From assembly GCA_020849895.1 (NCBI GenBank), contig JADZFN010000003.1:23731-87730 (forward strand): a DNA stretch of 64,000 nt, given 5' to 3'. A program made the translations under genes and the position numbers. The notes under the pieces are model-generated. The model was not told the origin of the DNA, did no database searches, and saw only the letters and a program-made list of their open reading frames with translations. The first letter of the stretch is position 1. Every line of letters starts with the position of its first letter. The DNA is from Verrucomicrobiia bacterium (GTDB taxonomy: Bacteria; Verrucomicrobiota; Verrucomicrobiia; JABWAM01). This document shows positions 34,922 to 44,204 of the stretch, one piece after another.

Positions 34922-35050
34922 TTCCGCCTCCGCAAGCTTCCCGTGCGCCGCCTCGATTTCCACGCCGCCGGCACCGGGAGGCGCAAGGGGCCACGGAAGG
35001 CAGGCGGAGGTTGCATCGCTTCCGGCCGCATGCTGCAATTGCGGCTTCTC

Positions 35051-36592
35051 ATGCCAAAGGGCTTTTTCATCACCACGCCGATCTATTACGTGAACGATCG
35101 TCCGCACCTCGGGCACGCGTCCACGACGATCTGGGCGGACGTTCAGGCGCGCTTCCGCCGCCGGCGCGGGGAGAAGGTTTTTTTTCTCACCGGTCTCGAC
35201 GAGCACGGGATCAAGGTCCAGCAAGCGGCGCAACGGCGCGGCGTGGAACCGCTCGCTCACTGCGACGAGATGGCGGGGCATTACTGCGATCTGTGGAAGG
35301 CCCTCGACATTCGCTGCGACGATTTCATCCGCACTACCGAGCCGCGGCACATGAAGGTGGTGCAGGCCGTTCTCCAGAAGCTTTGCGACACGGGGCAGCT
35401 TTACCGCAAGCCGTATCGCGGATGGTACAGCAAGTCGGCCGAGCAGTTCGTCACCGAGAAGGATCGGGTCGAGGGAAAATGGCCCGCGCACTTTGGCGAA
35501 GTCCTCGAGTTGGAGGAGGAAAACTGGTTCTTCCGGATGAGCGATCATCAGGAGTGGCTCCGGCGGTATATTCAGGAAAATCCGCGCTGGATCCGTCCCG
35601 AGAACCGCCGCAACCAGATCCTTGCCATTCTCGATCGACCGCTCGACGACCTCTGCATCTCGCGCCCGAAGGCGCGCCTGGCCTGGGGCATCCCGCTGCC
35701 GTTCGATCCCGAATACGTGACCTACGTCTGGTTCGACGCGCTCGTGAACTACATCACCGCGCCCGGCTTCGGAGAGGCGCGCTTCAAGGAGTGGTGGCCG
35801 ACGGACTGCCATCTCATCGCGAAAGACATCCTGGTCCCGCACTGCATCTACTGGCCAACGATGCTCCACGCCGCGGGGATCGAGCAACCGAAGTGCATCC
35901 TCGCGCACGGCTGGTGGCTCATGGGGCGCGACAAGATGAGCAAATCGCTCGGCAACATCGTGGACCCGCGCGATTATGCAGCCCGTTTCGGAACCGACGC
36001 CGTCCGCTACTTTGTCTGCCGCGAGCTCCTCCTCGCGGACGACACCGACTTCACCGAGGAACGGTTTCTCGCGCGCTTCAACGCCGATCTCGCCAACGAC
36101 CTGGGCAATCTCGTGAACCGCGCGATCTCGATGGTGCATCGCTATCGCGGAGGCGTCGTCCCCGCCACGGGAGAACCGACGCCCGCCGACGCGGACCTCG
36201 CGAAGGTCGCGCGAGAGACCCGCGACGATTACCACGCGCGCCACATGCCGAACGTCGAGTACGGAAAGGCGCTCGAAGCGGTGTGGGCGCTCGTCACCCG
36301 CGCGAACCGTTATGTGGACGAAAACGCCCCGTGGAAACTCGCGAAGGACCCCGCTGCTGCAGCGCGGCTCGACGGCGTCCTCGCCCGGCTGATCGAGACG
36401 ATCGCCCTGCTCGGGAGCCTCCTCGAACCGTTCATGCCTTCGACCGCCGCAAAAATCGCGGCTCAGCTCAACGTCCCGGAGTTCCCTTGCAGCGATGAGC
36501 GCTGGGTGAATCCCGCCGGCGCCGGTCACGCCCTCGGTCGGGCTTCGCCCATCTTCCCCCGCGCCGTCGCCGGGGAAAAATCCGCGCCATGA
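35051..36592 (+). CDS. metG: methionyl-tRNA synthetase
   Basis: A class I aminoacyl-tRNA synthetase charging tRNA-Met, 513 residues. The HIGH motif appears as HLGH in NDRPHLGHASTT and the KMSKS loop as GRDKMSKSLGN. The connective domain has no CxxC zinc knuckle (GWYSKSAEQFVTEKD in its place), placing it in the zinc-free subgroup. The C-terminal tRNA-binding/dimerisation domain (about 150 residues in E. coli) is absent, which is normal for short MetRS. Its stop overlaps the next ATG by 4 bases. Confidence 0.95.
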   Translation: MPKGFFITTPIYYVNDRPHLGHASTTIWADVQARFRRRRGEKVFFLTGLDEHGIKVQQAAQRRGVEPLAHCDEMAGHYCDLWKALDIRCDDFIRTTEPRHMKVVQAVLQKLCDTGQLYRKPYRGWYSKSAEQFVTEKDRVEGKWPAHFGEVLELEEENWFFRMSDHQEWLRRYIQENPRWIRPENRRNQILAILDRPLDDLCISRPKARLAWGIPLPFDPEYVTYVWFDALVNYITAPGFGEARFKEWWPTDCHLIAKDILVPHCIYWPTMLHAAGIEQPKCILAHGWWLMGRDKMSKSLGNIVDPRDYAARFGTDAVRYFVCRELLLADDTDFTEERFLARFNADLANDLGNLVNRAISMVHRYRGGVVPATGEPTPADADLAKVARETRDDYHARHMPNVEYGKALEAVWALVTRANRYVDENAPWKLAKDPAAAARLDGVLARLIETIALLGSLLEPFMPSTAAKIAAQLNVPEFPCSDERWVNPAGAGHALGRASPIFPRAVAGEKSAP

Positions 36593-37428
36593 AACGCGAG
36601 CCGCTCTGGTTTCTCGACGGACGCGTACTCCCCGCTTCGGAGGCGCGGCTCCCGCTCTCGGATCTCGCGGTGATGCGCGGGTTCGCGCTCTTCGAGTCGC
36701 TCCGCACCTACGCGCGGAAACCCTTTCTCCTCGACCGTCATCTCGATCGCCTTTTCCGCGAGGCGCGCCACGTCGGGTTCGAAAATCCGTATTCGCGCGC
36801 CGCCATCGAGCGGATCGTGACTCGCCTCCTCCGCCACAACCCGTTCCCCGAAGCGATCATCCGCCTCCTCCTCACCGGCGGACCATCGTCCAAGCTCGTG
36901 CCGTCGGGGCGCTCGACGTTCGCGGTGCTCGTGGAGCCGCTCCCTACATTCCCCGTGCGGCAATACGAGAAAGGCGTGGCGCTGATGAGCATCCCGTTCG
37001 AACGGGCGTATCCCGAAATGAAAACGACGAACTATTTCGCCGCCGTCTGGGGCACGATGCGCGCGCTGAGGAAAGGCTTCGATGAAATCGTCTATGCGCG
37101 CGAGAACGGCGACCTCCTCGAAGGGAGCACCTTCAACCTCTTCGCCGTCCTTCCCGGCCCGCGGCTCGTCACGCCGAAAAAGGACGTGCTGGCGGGAGTC
37201 ACTGCGGGCGTCGTGCTCGAACTGGCGCGCGCCCGGCGAATTCCCGTGGAACGGCGCGCGATCCGTCCCGCCGACCTGCGCCGCGCACGGGAGATCTTCA
37301 TCACCTCAAGCAACCGGGAGATCATCCCCGTTCGCCGGGTGGACCGCCGCCGGATCGGAAACGGGGCGCCGGGGCGCGTCACCCGCTGCCTTCACGCGGC
37401 GTATCAAGCTTTCGCCCGAACGGCATGA
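36589..37428 (+). CDS. class IV aminotransferase (branched-chain aminotransferase / aminodeoxychorismate lyase type)
   Basis: A 279-residue fold-type IV PLP enzyme. The PLP lysine is Lys145 in EMKTTNYFAA. Other family marks are LSDLAVMRGFALFESLRTY at the N-terminus, LEGSTFNLFAV and the phosphate-binding GVTAGVVLELA. The group includes IlvE, PabC and D-amino-acid aminotransferase, and the sequence does not decide between them. It overlaps metG by 4 bases (ATGA). Confidence 0.85.
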   Translation: MKREPLWFLDGRVLPASEARLPLSDLAVMRGFALFESLRTYARKPFLLDRHLDRLFREARHVGFENPYSRAAIERIVTRLLRHNPFPEAIIRLLLTGGPSSKLVPSGRSTFAVLVEPLPTFPVRQYEKGVALMSIPFERAYPEMKTTNYFAAVWGTMRALRKGFDEIVYARENGDLLEGSTFNLFAVLPGPRLVTPKKDVLAGVTAGVVLELARARRIPVERRAIRPADLRRAREIFITSSNREIIPVRRVDRRRIGNGAPGRVTRCLHAAYQAFARTA

Positions 37429-37465
37429 TGCGGACACCGTCGTCGGCCGCCCGACTGCGCGGTCT

Positions 37466-39931
37466 TCAGGCGGCGCCGGTGGGGAGTGACCAGAAATCCT
37501 CGAACGCGCGCTCCCAAGTGCGCCGCCCCATGCTGAGCCGCGCCGCTTCCCCCATTTTCCGGCGAAGCGCCGGATCGGCTGCCAAGCGGCGCATCGCGTC
37601 GAGCAGCGCCGCGGCGTCCTGTCCAGGCACCACCAGCCCCGTCTCGCCGTCGCGCACCAGTTCGCGCGGGCCGCCGACATTCGTGACGATCGTCGGCAGA
37701 CCCGAGGCCTGCGCCTCGAGAACGACGTTGCCGAAGGTGTCGGTGGTGCTGGGGAAGACGAAGGCGTCCGCCGAAGCGTAGGCGCGCGAGAGCGCCTCGC
37801 CCGAAAGAAAGCCCGTGAAAACCGCGCCCGCCCCCGCGAGGCGGCGGCGCATCTCGGTGCGCCAGGGACCGTCTCCCACAAGCGCGAGCGAGGCGTCGGG
37901 GAGCTCCGCGCGGAGCTTCGCCCACGCCTCGGCCAGCGTATCGAGATTCTTCTCCTTCGAGATGCGGCCCACGTAAAGGAAGCGGACGCCGCCGCCGGCG
38001 CCGAACATCTCCCAGAAACGCGGGTCGCGTTTCTCCGGGGAAAATCCCCGACAATCAATCCCGCGCGGCATGAGGCGCAGCTTTTTCGCGGGCAACCCCC
38101 GCTCGAGCAGAAGCAGGCGGTAGGCCTCGCTCGGTACATAGACCGTGTCCACGAGGCCGTAGAACCATTCCATGTATTTCCCCGTGAGGGCGCCCATCGC
38201 TTCATCTTCGGTGAGGACGCGCACGTACTGAGGGAAATCGGTGTGGTAAATCCCGGCGGTGCGCAGGCCGAGGAGTTTGCCCGCCAGGACGCCCGCAAGG
38301 CCGACCGGCCCAGGCGTGCTCGCCACGATTTCCGTAAACTCGCCGCGCCAGCAGTGCTCCAGGATGTCGAGCAGCGGCGGAAAGGAGATTTCGAGCCCCG
38401 CGTATTCCTTCAGCGGGAACTCACCCATCGGCGGGAAGTTACGCAGGGGGAAGGCGGCCGGAGCGAGGCGCGACTTCGACACGATCACCTCGATGTCGGC
38501 GCCAGCGGCGGCGGCAACTCCGCAGATCTTCTCGATCGTGTGCGAAACGCCGTTCACGTCCTGCAGCGTGTCTGTGAACCATGCGCGGCGGCGACGCGCG
38601 AGCTCTCCGGGCGCGCGTCCGAGGAAGCGCCGCCCCGCCTCGACCATCAGGCTGCGGTTTTTCGAGTGATGCTTGAAGGCGACGAAATAGGGGGCGGCAC
38701 CGAGCGCGATGGGCCCGAGAGCGCTCGCCGCCTGGAGGCAGTCCACGACGTTCCCTTCGGCGGCCTTCTCGATCACGCGACGGAGGAAGGTGTAGCTGAG
38801 ACGGTTCACGATCCGGCTCGCGATTCGGAAGGAGCGGACCTCGACCTCCTCGCGTTCCGAGAGGTCGCCGGCGAGCGCCCGCCGGAAGGCGTCCTCGCGG
38901 AAGAGACCCGAGAGCTGCGCGCTGAGCGAAAGCTCCTTCTCCCGCGCGTTCCTGCGGCGGCGGCCCATCTTGCGCGCGACATAGCGCAGCCGTTCGCCAA
39001 GCGAGAAGCGCGTGGGGTCCTGACCGGTCACGAAGTTCTCGAAGACCTTCACCATCAGCTCGTTGCCGCCGCGCGAACCGCGCTTCAGTTTGTCCGAGTA
39101 ATACAGGTAGGCGATGTTGTAGATGCCGTGCGAAAGCGTGAGCGGCGAGCCGGCGCGTCCGCCGAAGCCGCAGCGGCCGTTGCGCACATGCTCAAGAAAG
39201 ACCGCCGGGCTGTCCGCAGCGGGAGTCTCCGTCCACGCCCGTGCGATGAAGACGCTCGAGTGATCATCCGAGCCGCCCGTAAAAAACTTCACGTGGGGCT
39301 CGGGGACCGCTGGAGCGATCCCGTGGCGGTCGGCAAGCTGCGCGATCGTTTCCGGCGTGAGCGTACGAAGGACGTCCACGGCAAGAGAGCTCAGGAGCGC
39401 TTCACGCGAACCGTTCAGGCCCTCGAAATGGCGGAACAGGAGGATGAGCTTCTCGAACTGGTCGAGGGTGAGACGCGCGTTGTTCTGGTAGAATGGATGC
39501 GCCACCGCGTGAAGGATGCCCTTCGCCCGGAGCCAGGCGGCCAGTTCGACGAGGTCGCCACGGACTTCTTGAATCTCCCGGTGGAGCGCTTCGGTAAGCC
39601 CCCACGCGAGGAGGTGCATCTTGCAACCGTTTTCGGGGAACCAGGTGGTGATCTCTTCGCCGACGATCACCTCTCCGGGATGGCGCGCCTGAAGCTCGAG
39701 CGCGCCCTTCACCTCGTTGTGGTCGGTGACCGCGACGAACCGCATCCCCGCAGCCCGCGCCCGCTCCCAGATGACCTCGGGTTCCGTGTAGCACTCCGGT
39801 GCGCCGACGCGGCGCAGGATCCATTCCGACGGGCGATCAGAATGGCGCGAATGCACGTGGAGGTCCACGCGGGTGGCGGCATCGGCGCCGCTCCCCGACG
39901 CAACCGGACAGATGGAATCCCCGTGGGCCAT
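37466..39931 (-). CDS. PHP-domain phosphoesterase fused to a GT4 glycosyltransferase
   Basis: An 821-residue two-part protein. Residues about 20-330 form a PHP domain with the metal ligands visible as DLHVHSRHSD (23-32), TDHNE (69-73), a His at 106, HPF (145-147) and GGSDDHS. A middle helical stretch (about 330-470) carries no family I know. Residues about 480-821 are a GT4 glycosyltransferase: PGPVGLAGVLAGKLLG, RFLYVGRISKEKNLDTL, and the EX7E-like TDTFGNVVLEAQASG. The combination suggests a glycosyltransferase coupled to hydrolysis of a phosphate bond. Substrate unknown. The ATG at 39931 was chosen, since upstream codons are Arg-rich and unlike the domain. Confidence 0.85.
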   Translation of the reverse strand: MAHGDSICPVASGSGADAATRVDLHVHSRHSDRPSEWILRRVGAPECYTEPEVIWERARAAGMRFVAVTDHNEVKGALELQARHPGEVIVGEEITTWFPENGCKMHLLAWGLTEALHREIQEVRGDLVELAAWLRAKGILHAVAHPFYQNNARLTLDQFEKLILLFRHFEGLNGSREALLSSLAVDVLRTLTPETIAQLADRHGIAPAVPEPHVKFFTGGSDDHSSVFIARAWTETPAADSPAVFLEHVRNGRCGFGGRAGSPLTLSHGIYNIAYLYYSDKLKRGSRGGNELMVKVFENFVTGQDPTRFSLGERLRYVARKMGRRRRNAREKELSLSAQLSGLFREDAFRRALAGDLSEREEVEVRSFRIASRIVNRLSYTFLRRVIEKAAEGNVVDCLQAASALGPIALGAAPYFVAFKHHSKNRSLMVEAGRRFLGRAPGELARRRRAWFTDTLQDVNGVSHTIEKICGVAAAAGADIEVIVSKSRLAPAAFPLRNFPPMGEFPLKEYAGLEISFPPLLDILEHCWRGEFTEIVASTPGPVGLAGVLAGKLLGLRTAGIYHTDFPQYVRVLTEDEAMGALTGKYMEWFYGLVDTVYVPSEAYRLLLLERGLPAKKLRLMPRGIDCRGFSPEKRDPRFWEMFGAGGGVRFLYVGRISKEKNLDTLAEAWAKLRAELPDASLALVGDGPWRTEMRRRLAGAGAVFTGFLSGEALSRAYASADAFVFPSTTDTFGNVVLEAQASGLPTIVTNVGGPRELVRDGETGLVVPGQDAAALLDAMRRLAADPALRRKMGEAARLSMGRRTWERAFEDFWSLPTGAA

Positions 39932-40082
39932 GACGCGAGACGGGAAAATTAGCCTCCGCGTTCTCCCGCGGCAAGCCGCGGATGAAAACTGCGCCGCCGG
40001 CTTCCGTTTTCTTTCACGGCGAACGGATGGCACGGGCGCCCGCCGTGCGTCAAGTCCGCGGAACCGATTCCTGCGGAAAACG

Positions 40083-41072
40083 TCACATCCGGCCGAGCAA
40101 CCGGCCGCGAAGCATTTCGATGCGACGCGCAGCAGGCGGAGAGAGCGCCATCGCGATCGCACGGCGAGCCATCTCCTCCAGAGGTTGCTCCACCGAAAAA
40201 AAGGCCGCGCCGAGATTCCTCAGCCACGACAGACCGTCAAAACTCCCGAGCGCGAAATCTCGTCCGGCATGCCAACCCGCCGCCTCGAGCGCCACGAGGG
40301 CGCGCAGGCCGGTGAAATCCTGGTCGCCGAGGAGGCGGAGCGGCTCGCCGGCGACCCGCAAGCGGGCGAAGCGTTCGATCTTGATCCCCGCCGCGATGTT
40401 CATCGCCACGCACCGGGCGCGACGGCTGGAGAGGGCATCCCCAACATCGAGCCGCCGGCGCAGGCAGTCGAGACGCCAGCGCGAGAACTCGGCTCCGGGA
40501 TTCTCCTGGAGGAAAACATAAGGAGAACGCCCCCCGCGCGGCATTGCGGCGACGAGTTGGCCGACGGCGTCCTCGCTGTCGAACACGACGGCAGGCGCGC
40601 CGGCGGCGCGAAAGGCGGTGCCGATGCCGACGACGGGAACGGAGGCGGTGCCCCAAAGGCGGATGAGGCGCCCGAGGCCGAGATGCACGGGACGATCAAT
40701 CCAGAGGACGCCGTCCACGCGTCGGCGAAGCAGGCGCTCCCACACGGCGTCGGTCTCGGCGGCGGACGCGCCGCAGCCCGTGACGATCAGCTCCTGGCGG
40801 GCGGCGAAGGCGGCGGATTCGAGGTGGTTGAGCAGGATGCCGAAGGTGGGATCGCTGAAGTCGGAAACGACGACGCCGAGCGTGTCGGTGCGACGGCGGA
40901 GAAGCGACCGGGCGAGAACGTTCGGGCGGTAGCCGAGGCGAACGGCTTCGCGACGGATGCGTCCCGCCAGCGCGGCATCGAGGCGGAGCTGGCGCTCTCG
41001 CCCCCGCAAGGCGGCGGAGACGGCCGTTTGCGAGACGCCGAGGCGCCGCGCGAGCTCCATTTGGGAAATCAC
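40083..41072 (-). CDS. LacI-family transcriptional regulator
   Basis: A 329-residue regulator: an N-terminal LacI HTH (QMELARRLGVSQTAVSAALRG, then hinge YRPNVLARSLLRRRTDTLGVVV) and a periplasmic-binding-protein-like sensor domain. It starts with GTG at 41072, since the HTH begins immediately. It is divergent from a 2-hydroxyacid dehydrogenase gene, its probable target, with a perfect inverted repeat between them. The effector is unknown; LacI proteins usually sense sugars. Confidence 0.88.
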   Translation of the reverse strand: MISQMELARRLGVSQTAVSAALRGRERQLRLDAALAGRIRREAVRLGYRPNVLARSLLRRRTDTLGVVVSDFSDPTFGILLNHLESAAFAARQELIVTGCGASAAETDAVWERLLRRRVDGVLWIDRPVHLGLGRLIRLWGTASVPVVGIGTAFRAAGAPAVVFDSEDAVGQLVAAMPRGGRSPYVFLQENPGAEFSRWRLDCLRRRLDVGDALSSRRARCVAMNIAAGIKIERFARLRVAGEPLRLLGDQDFTGLRALVALEAAGWHAGRDFALGSFDGLSWLRNLGAAFFSVEQPLEEMARRAIAMALSPPAARRIEMLRGRLLGRM

Positions 41073-41076
41073 TTGC

Positions 41077-41091
41077 TGCTAGGTAATAGCA
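41077..41091. promoter_or_regulatory. candidate LacI-type operator (TGCTA-N5-TAGCA)
   Basis: A perfect inverted repeat with 5-bp arms and a 5-bp GGTAA centre lies in the 56 bases between the LacI GTG and the dehydrogenase ATG. Symmetry and position suit a LacI-family operator, although the odd-length centre lacks the usual CG core. Confidence 0.4.
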
Positions 41092-41128
41092 TCGGTTATG
41101 AATGGCAACCTCCATTTTACGTCTCCTG

Positions 41129-42097
41129 ATGAAAACCCGCATCCTGCTCACAACCACCTCGTTCCAAGACACTCCCGGCGCGCACCACGCCCTGCTTGAG
41201 AAGGCCGGCTTCGAGATCGTTCGCGCCCGCGGTCCGCTCCCCGAGTCTCGCATGCTCGAACTCGTCGCCCAGAGCGACTTCGACGGCTGGATCATCGGCG
41301 ACGACGCGATCACGCGCGCCGTCCTCCAAAAATCCCTTCCGCGCCTCAAGGCGATCAGCAAATACGGGATCGGCCTCGACAAGGTGGACGTGAAGGCGGC
41401 CACCGAACTGAAGGTGCCCGTGACCTTTTGCCCCGGGGTGAATCACACCACGGTGGCGGAGCACGCCTTCGGCCTGATCCTGGCGATCTACCGGGATCTC
41501 GTGAACGAGTGCAACCTCGTGCGGAAGGGCGAATGGAAACGCACGACAGGACACGAGCTCATGGGCAAGACGATCGCCATCCTCGGCATGGGGCGCATCG
41601 GCAAAGAGGTCGCCCTCCGCGCCCGGGCCTTCAGCATGAACGTGCTGGGTTTCGACAAGTTCTGGGACTTCGATTTCGCCCGCCACTTCCAAGTGGCTCG
41701 CGTCGAAACCATCGAGGAGGCGCTCCGCAACGCCGACCTCGTCTCGCTCCACATGAACCTCTCTCCCGAAACAAAAAACCTCATCAGCGCGCAACGCCTC
41801 GCCCTGATGAAACATGACGCGGTGATCATCAACACCGCGCGCGGAGAGCTGGTGGACAGCGCAGCGATTGCGGACGCGCTGAAGAATCGGAGACTCGGAG
41901 GTTACGGAGCGGACGTCCTCGAGCAGGAGCCCCCGCCGAAGGACCATCCGCTTTTCGGCTGTCCGAACGCAGTGCTCACCCCGCACATCGGCTCGCGCAC
42001 CTACGAGAGTGTGGCGCGCCAGGCGGGGATGGCGGCCGAAAATCTCATCCGCGTGCTCGACGGTCGTCCCGCCCTCGCCCAAGCCAACAAGGTTTAG
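41129..42097 (+). CDS. D-2-hydroxyacid dehydrogenase (phosphoglycerate dehydrogenase-like)
   Basis: A 322-residue NAD-dependent D-isomer 2-hydroxyacid dehydrogenase. The Rossmann motif is AILGMGRIGKEVA, with catalytic Arg in NTARGELVD, Glu in DVLEQEPPP and His in LTPHIGS. Without an ACT domain it differs from the serA product in this window and more likely handles another hydroxyacid (phosphoglycerate, glyoxylate or sugar acid; not decided). It is divergent from LacI and upstream of gnd, suggesting sugar-acid metabolism. The ATG at 41129 was preferred; one at 41102 adds 9 residues. Confidence 0.85.
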   Translation: MKTRILLTTTSFQDTPGAHHALLEKAGFEIVRARGPLPESRMLELVAQSDFDGWIIGDDAITRAVLQKSLPRLKAISKYGIGLDKVDVKAATELKVPVTFCPGVNHTTVAEHAFGLILAIYRDLVNECNLVRKGEWKRTTGHELMGKTIAILGMGRIGKEVALRARAFSMNVLGFDKFWDFDFARHFQVARVETIEEALRNADLVSLHMNLSPETKNLISAQRLALMKHDAVIINTARGELVDSAAIADALKNRRLGGYGADVLEQEPPPKDHPLFGCPNAVLTPHIGSRTYESVARQAGMAAENLIRVLDGRPALAQANKV

Positions 42098-42252
42098 GAG
42101 AGAAATTCGAAACTCAAAGGAACCTCCTTCGTGATGCCCAATGATCCAGCGGAAGGAAATCGCAGGACGGCTCTGCGCCCTACGCTTTCTTCTGTTCAAC
42201 CCTCCGATCCCCAACCCCTCCTTCGGTTTCAGTCTCTTCTCCTGATTTCACC

Positions 42253-43707
42253 ATGAACGCATCCTCCGACATCGGCCTCATCGGCCTCGCCGTCATGGGC
42301 GAAAACCTCGCCCTGAACATCGAAAGCAAAGGATTCTCCATCTCCGTGTTCAACCGCACGGTCGCGAAGGTGGACGGTTTCCTCAACGGACGCGCGAAAG
42401 GCAAGAAGGTCTTTGGCGCACGTTCGCAGCAGGAGTTCGTCGCCTCGCTCAAGAAACCGCGCAAGGTATTCATGCTCGTCAAGGCGGGCAGAGCGGTGGA
42501 CGAACTCATCGAACAGCTCCTCCCGCTCCTCGAAGCGGGCGACATCCTCATTGACGGCGGAAACAGCCACTTCCCCGACACGATCCGCCGCGCGAAGCTC
42601 GTGGAATCGAAAGGCCTGCTTTACGTCGGCACCGGTGTGTCCGGCGGCGAGGAGGGCGCGCTCAAGGGTCCCTCGATGATGCCCGGCGGCAGCCCTGCGG
42701 CATGGCCGCACGTGCGGGAGATTTTTCAGGCCGTCTGCGCGAAGACGCCGGATGGCGAGCCGTGCTGCGACTGGATCGGCGAGAACGGCGCCGGCCACTT
42801 CGTGAAGATGGTCCACAACGGGATCGAGTATGGCGACATGCAGCTCATCTGCGAGGCCTACGACCTGATGAAGCGCGGTCTCGGACTCGCCAACCCGGAG
42901 ATGCACGCGGCTTTCGCCGAATGGAACCGCGGCGAGCTCGACAGCTATCTCATCGAAATCACCCGCGACATCCTCGGCTACAAGGACGAGGAAGGCCGTG
43001 AGGTGGTGGACCTCATCCTCGACGCCGCGGGCCAGAAAGGCACGGGGAAATGGACGGTGGTGGCGGCGCTCGACGATGGGATGCCGCTCACCCTCATCGG
43101 CGAAGCGGTGTTCGCTCGCTGCCTCTCGGCGGCGAAGGAGGAGCGTGTCGAGGCCTCGAAACAGATTCAGGCGAAAGGCGGAAAGTTCTCGGGCGACAAG
43201 GCGGCGTTCGTGAACGACCTTCGCGCCGCGCTTTACGCCTCGAAGATCGTGAGCTACGCGCAGGGCTACCAGCTCATGCGCGCCGCCGCGAAAACCTACG
43301 GCTGGAACCTCAACAACGGCGGGATCGCGCTTGTCTGGCGCGGCGGCTGCATCATCCGCTCGCGTTTCCTCGGCGAGATCAAAAAGGCGTTCGACCGGGA
43401 TCCGAAGCTCGTGAACCTCCTCCTGGATCCCTTTTTCAAGGAAGCGGTGGAGAGTCGCCAGGCGGCGTGGCGGCGCGTGATCGTTGCGGCGACGCAGATG
43501 GGCATCCCCGTCCCGTGCTTCAGCGCGGCCCTGGCGTATTTCGACGGCTACCGTTCCGCGCGGCTCCCCGCGAACCTGCTCCAGGCGCAGCGCGATTATT
43601 TCGGCGCGCACACCTACGAACGCGTGGACCAGCCCCGGGGCGAATTCTTCCACACCAACTGGACCGGCCGCGGCGGTTCGACCACCGCCCGCGCCTACAA
43701 CGCGTAG
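42253..43707 (+). CDS. gnd: 6-phosphogluconate dehydrogenase, decarboxylating
   Basis: Converts 6-phosphogluconate to ribulose-5-phosphate with NADP+ in the pentose phosphate pathway. It is full length at 484 residues, with the N-terminal [19 protein letters not shown] (Arg at the NADP phosphate site), [20 protein letters not shown], the catalytic Lys in [16 protein letters not shown] and the C-terminal tail AHTYERVD. This is the long (proteobacterial-type) form. It follows the dehydrogenase by 155 bases; a hairpin lies 23 bases after the stop. Confidence 0.96.
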   Translation: MNASSDIGLIGLAVMGENLALNIESKGFSISVFNRTVAKVDGFLNGRAKGKKVFGARSQQEFVASLKKPRKVFMLVKAGRAVDELIEQLLPLLEAGDILIDGGNSHFPDTIRRAKLVESKGLLYVGTGVSGGEEGALKGPSMMPGGSPAAWPHVREIFQAVCAKTPDGEPCCDWIGENGAGHFVKMVHNGIEYGDMQLICEAYDLMKRGLGLANPEMHAAFAEWNRGELDSYLIEITRDILGYKDEEGREVVDLILDAAGQKGTGKWTVVAALDDGMPLTLIGEAVFARCLSAAKEERVEASKQIQAKGGKFSGDKAAFVNDLRAALYASKIVSYAQGYQLMRAAAKTYGWNLNNGGIALVWRGGCIIRSRFLGEIKKAFDRDPKLVNLLLDPFFKEAVESRQAAWRRVIVAATQMGIPVPCFSAALAYFDGYRSARLPANLLQAQRDYFGAHTYERVDQPRGEFFHTNWTGRGGSTTARAYNA

Positions 43708-43729
43708 GACGAAAACGCGCGGCGCGCCA

Positions 43730-43754
43730 CCCGGAGCCGGAAGGAAGCTCCGGG
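43730..43754 (+). terminator. hairpin downstream of gnd (possible terminator)
   Basis: CCCGGAGC and GCTCCGGG form a perfect 8-bp GC-rich stem around a 9-base loop shortly after gnd. There is no T tract, so intrinsic termination is uncertain. A second palindrome (GCCTCCGGAGGC, 43806-43817) sits before the convergent DUF2892 gene. Confidence 0.4.
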
Positions 43755-43844
43755 CAGAAAACAAATTCTCCGACGCACCAAAGAACGTTTCCTGCTGCGC
43801 TCGCAGCCTCCGGAGGCCGTTGCGTTCCGGGAACGGCGGGGCCG

Positions 43845-44063
43845 TTACGGGGCGGCGCCGCCGCTGCAGCAGCCCCCCTTGCCGACGCCCAACTTGCGGA
43901 GGAGGTTCCCCGCCGGACAGATGCCGGTGAAGGCCGACTGGATGAGGTTGACGCCGACGAAGGCGGCCAGCAGCATCCACCACGGGCTGACGAGCCACGC
44001 GAGCGTCACGCTGATGAGCACCATCGTTCCGGCGAGGACTCGGATCGCATTTTCCATTTTCAT
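43845..44063 (-). CDS. DUF2892 (YgaP-like) small inner-membrane protein
   Basis: A 72-residue protein with two membrane segments (VLAGTMVLISVTLAWLV and WWMLLAAFVGVNLIQSAF) and the DUF2892 signature GICPAGNLLRKLG. It ends in a GGCC cysteine pair. In other bacteria such domains accompany rhodanese modules and sulfur metabolism; here it is alone. A strong Shine-Dalgarno (AAGGAG, 44074-44069 on the minus strand) fixes the ATG at 44063. Confidence 0.85.
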   Translation of the reverse strand: MKMENAIRVLAGTMVLISVTLAWLVSPWWMLLAAFVGVNLIQSAFTGICPAGNLLRKLGVGKGGCCSGGAAP

Positions 44064-44204
44064 AAAGTCTCCTTTGCGAGCTTCATGATAGCGTCCTCCG
44101 GCCCAAATCGCCAGCTAGCGGGGCGGGGCTCAAGATGAGAAATCCCGGCTTGATGCCCTTCGTTGCTCAAACTTCAACAGCCTGCTAGGGTCTTCGCGCC
44201 GACC

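Noticed and set aside
33351..35050. TPP riboswitch upstream of thiL
   Set aside because: The region upstream of thiL is short (about 130 bases to metG) and I could not find the thi-box core.
38243..39952. 569-codon plus-strand frame over the PHP-glycosyltransferase gene
   Set aside because: Antisense shadow with no domain.
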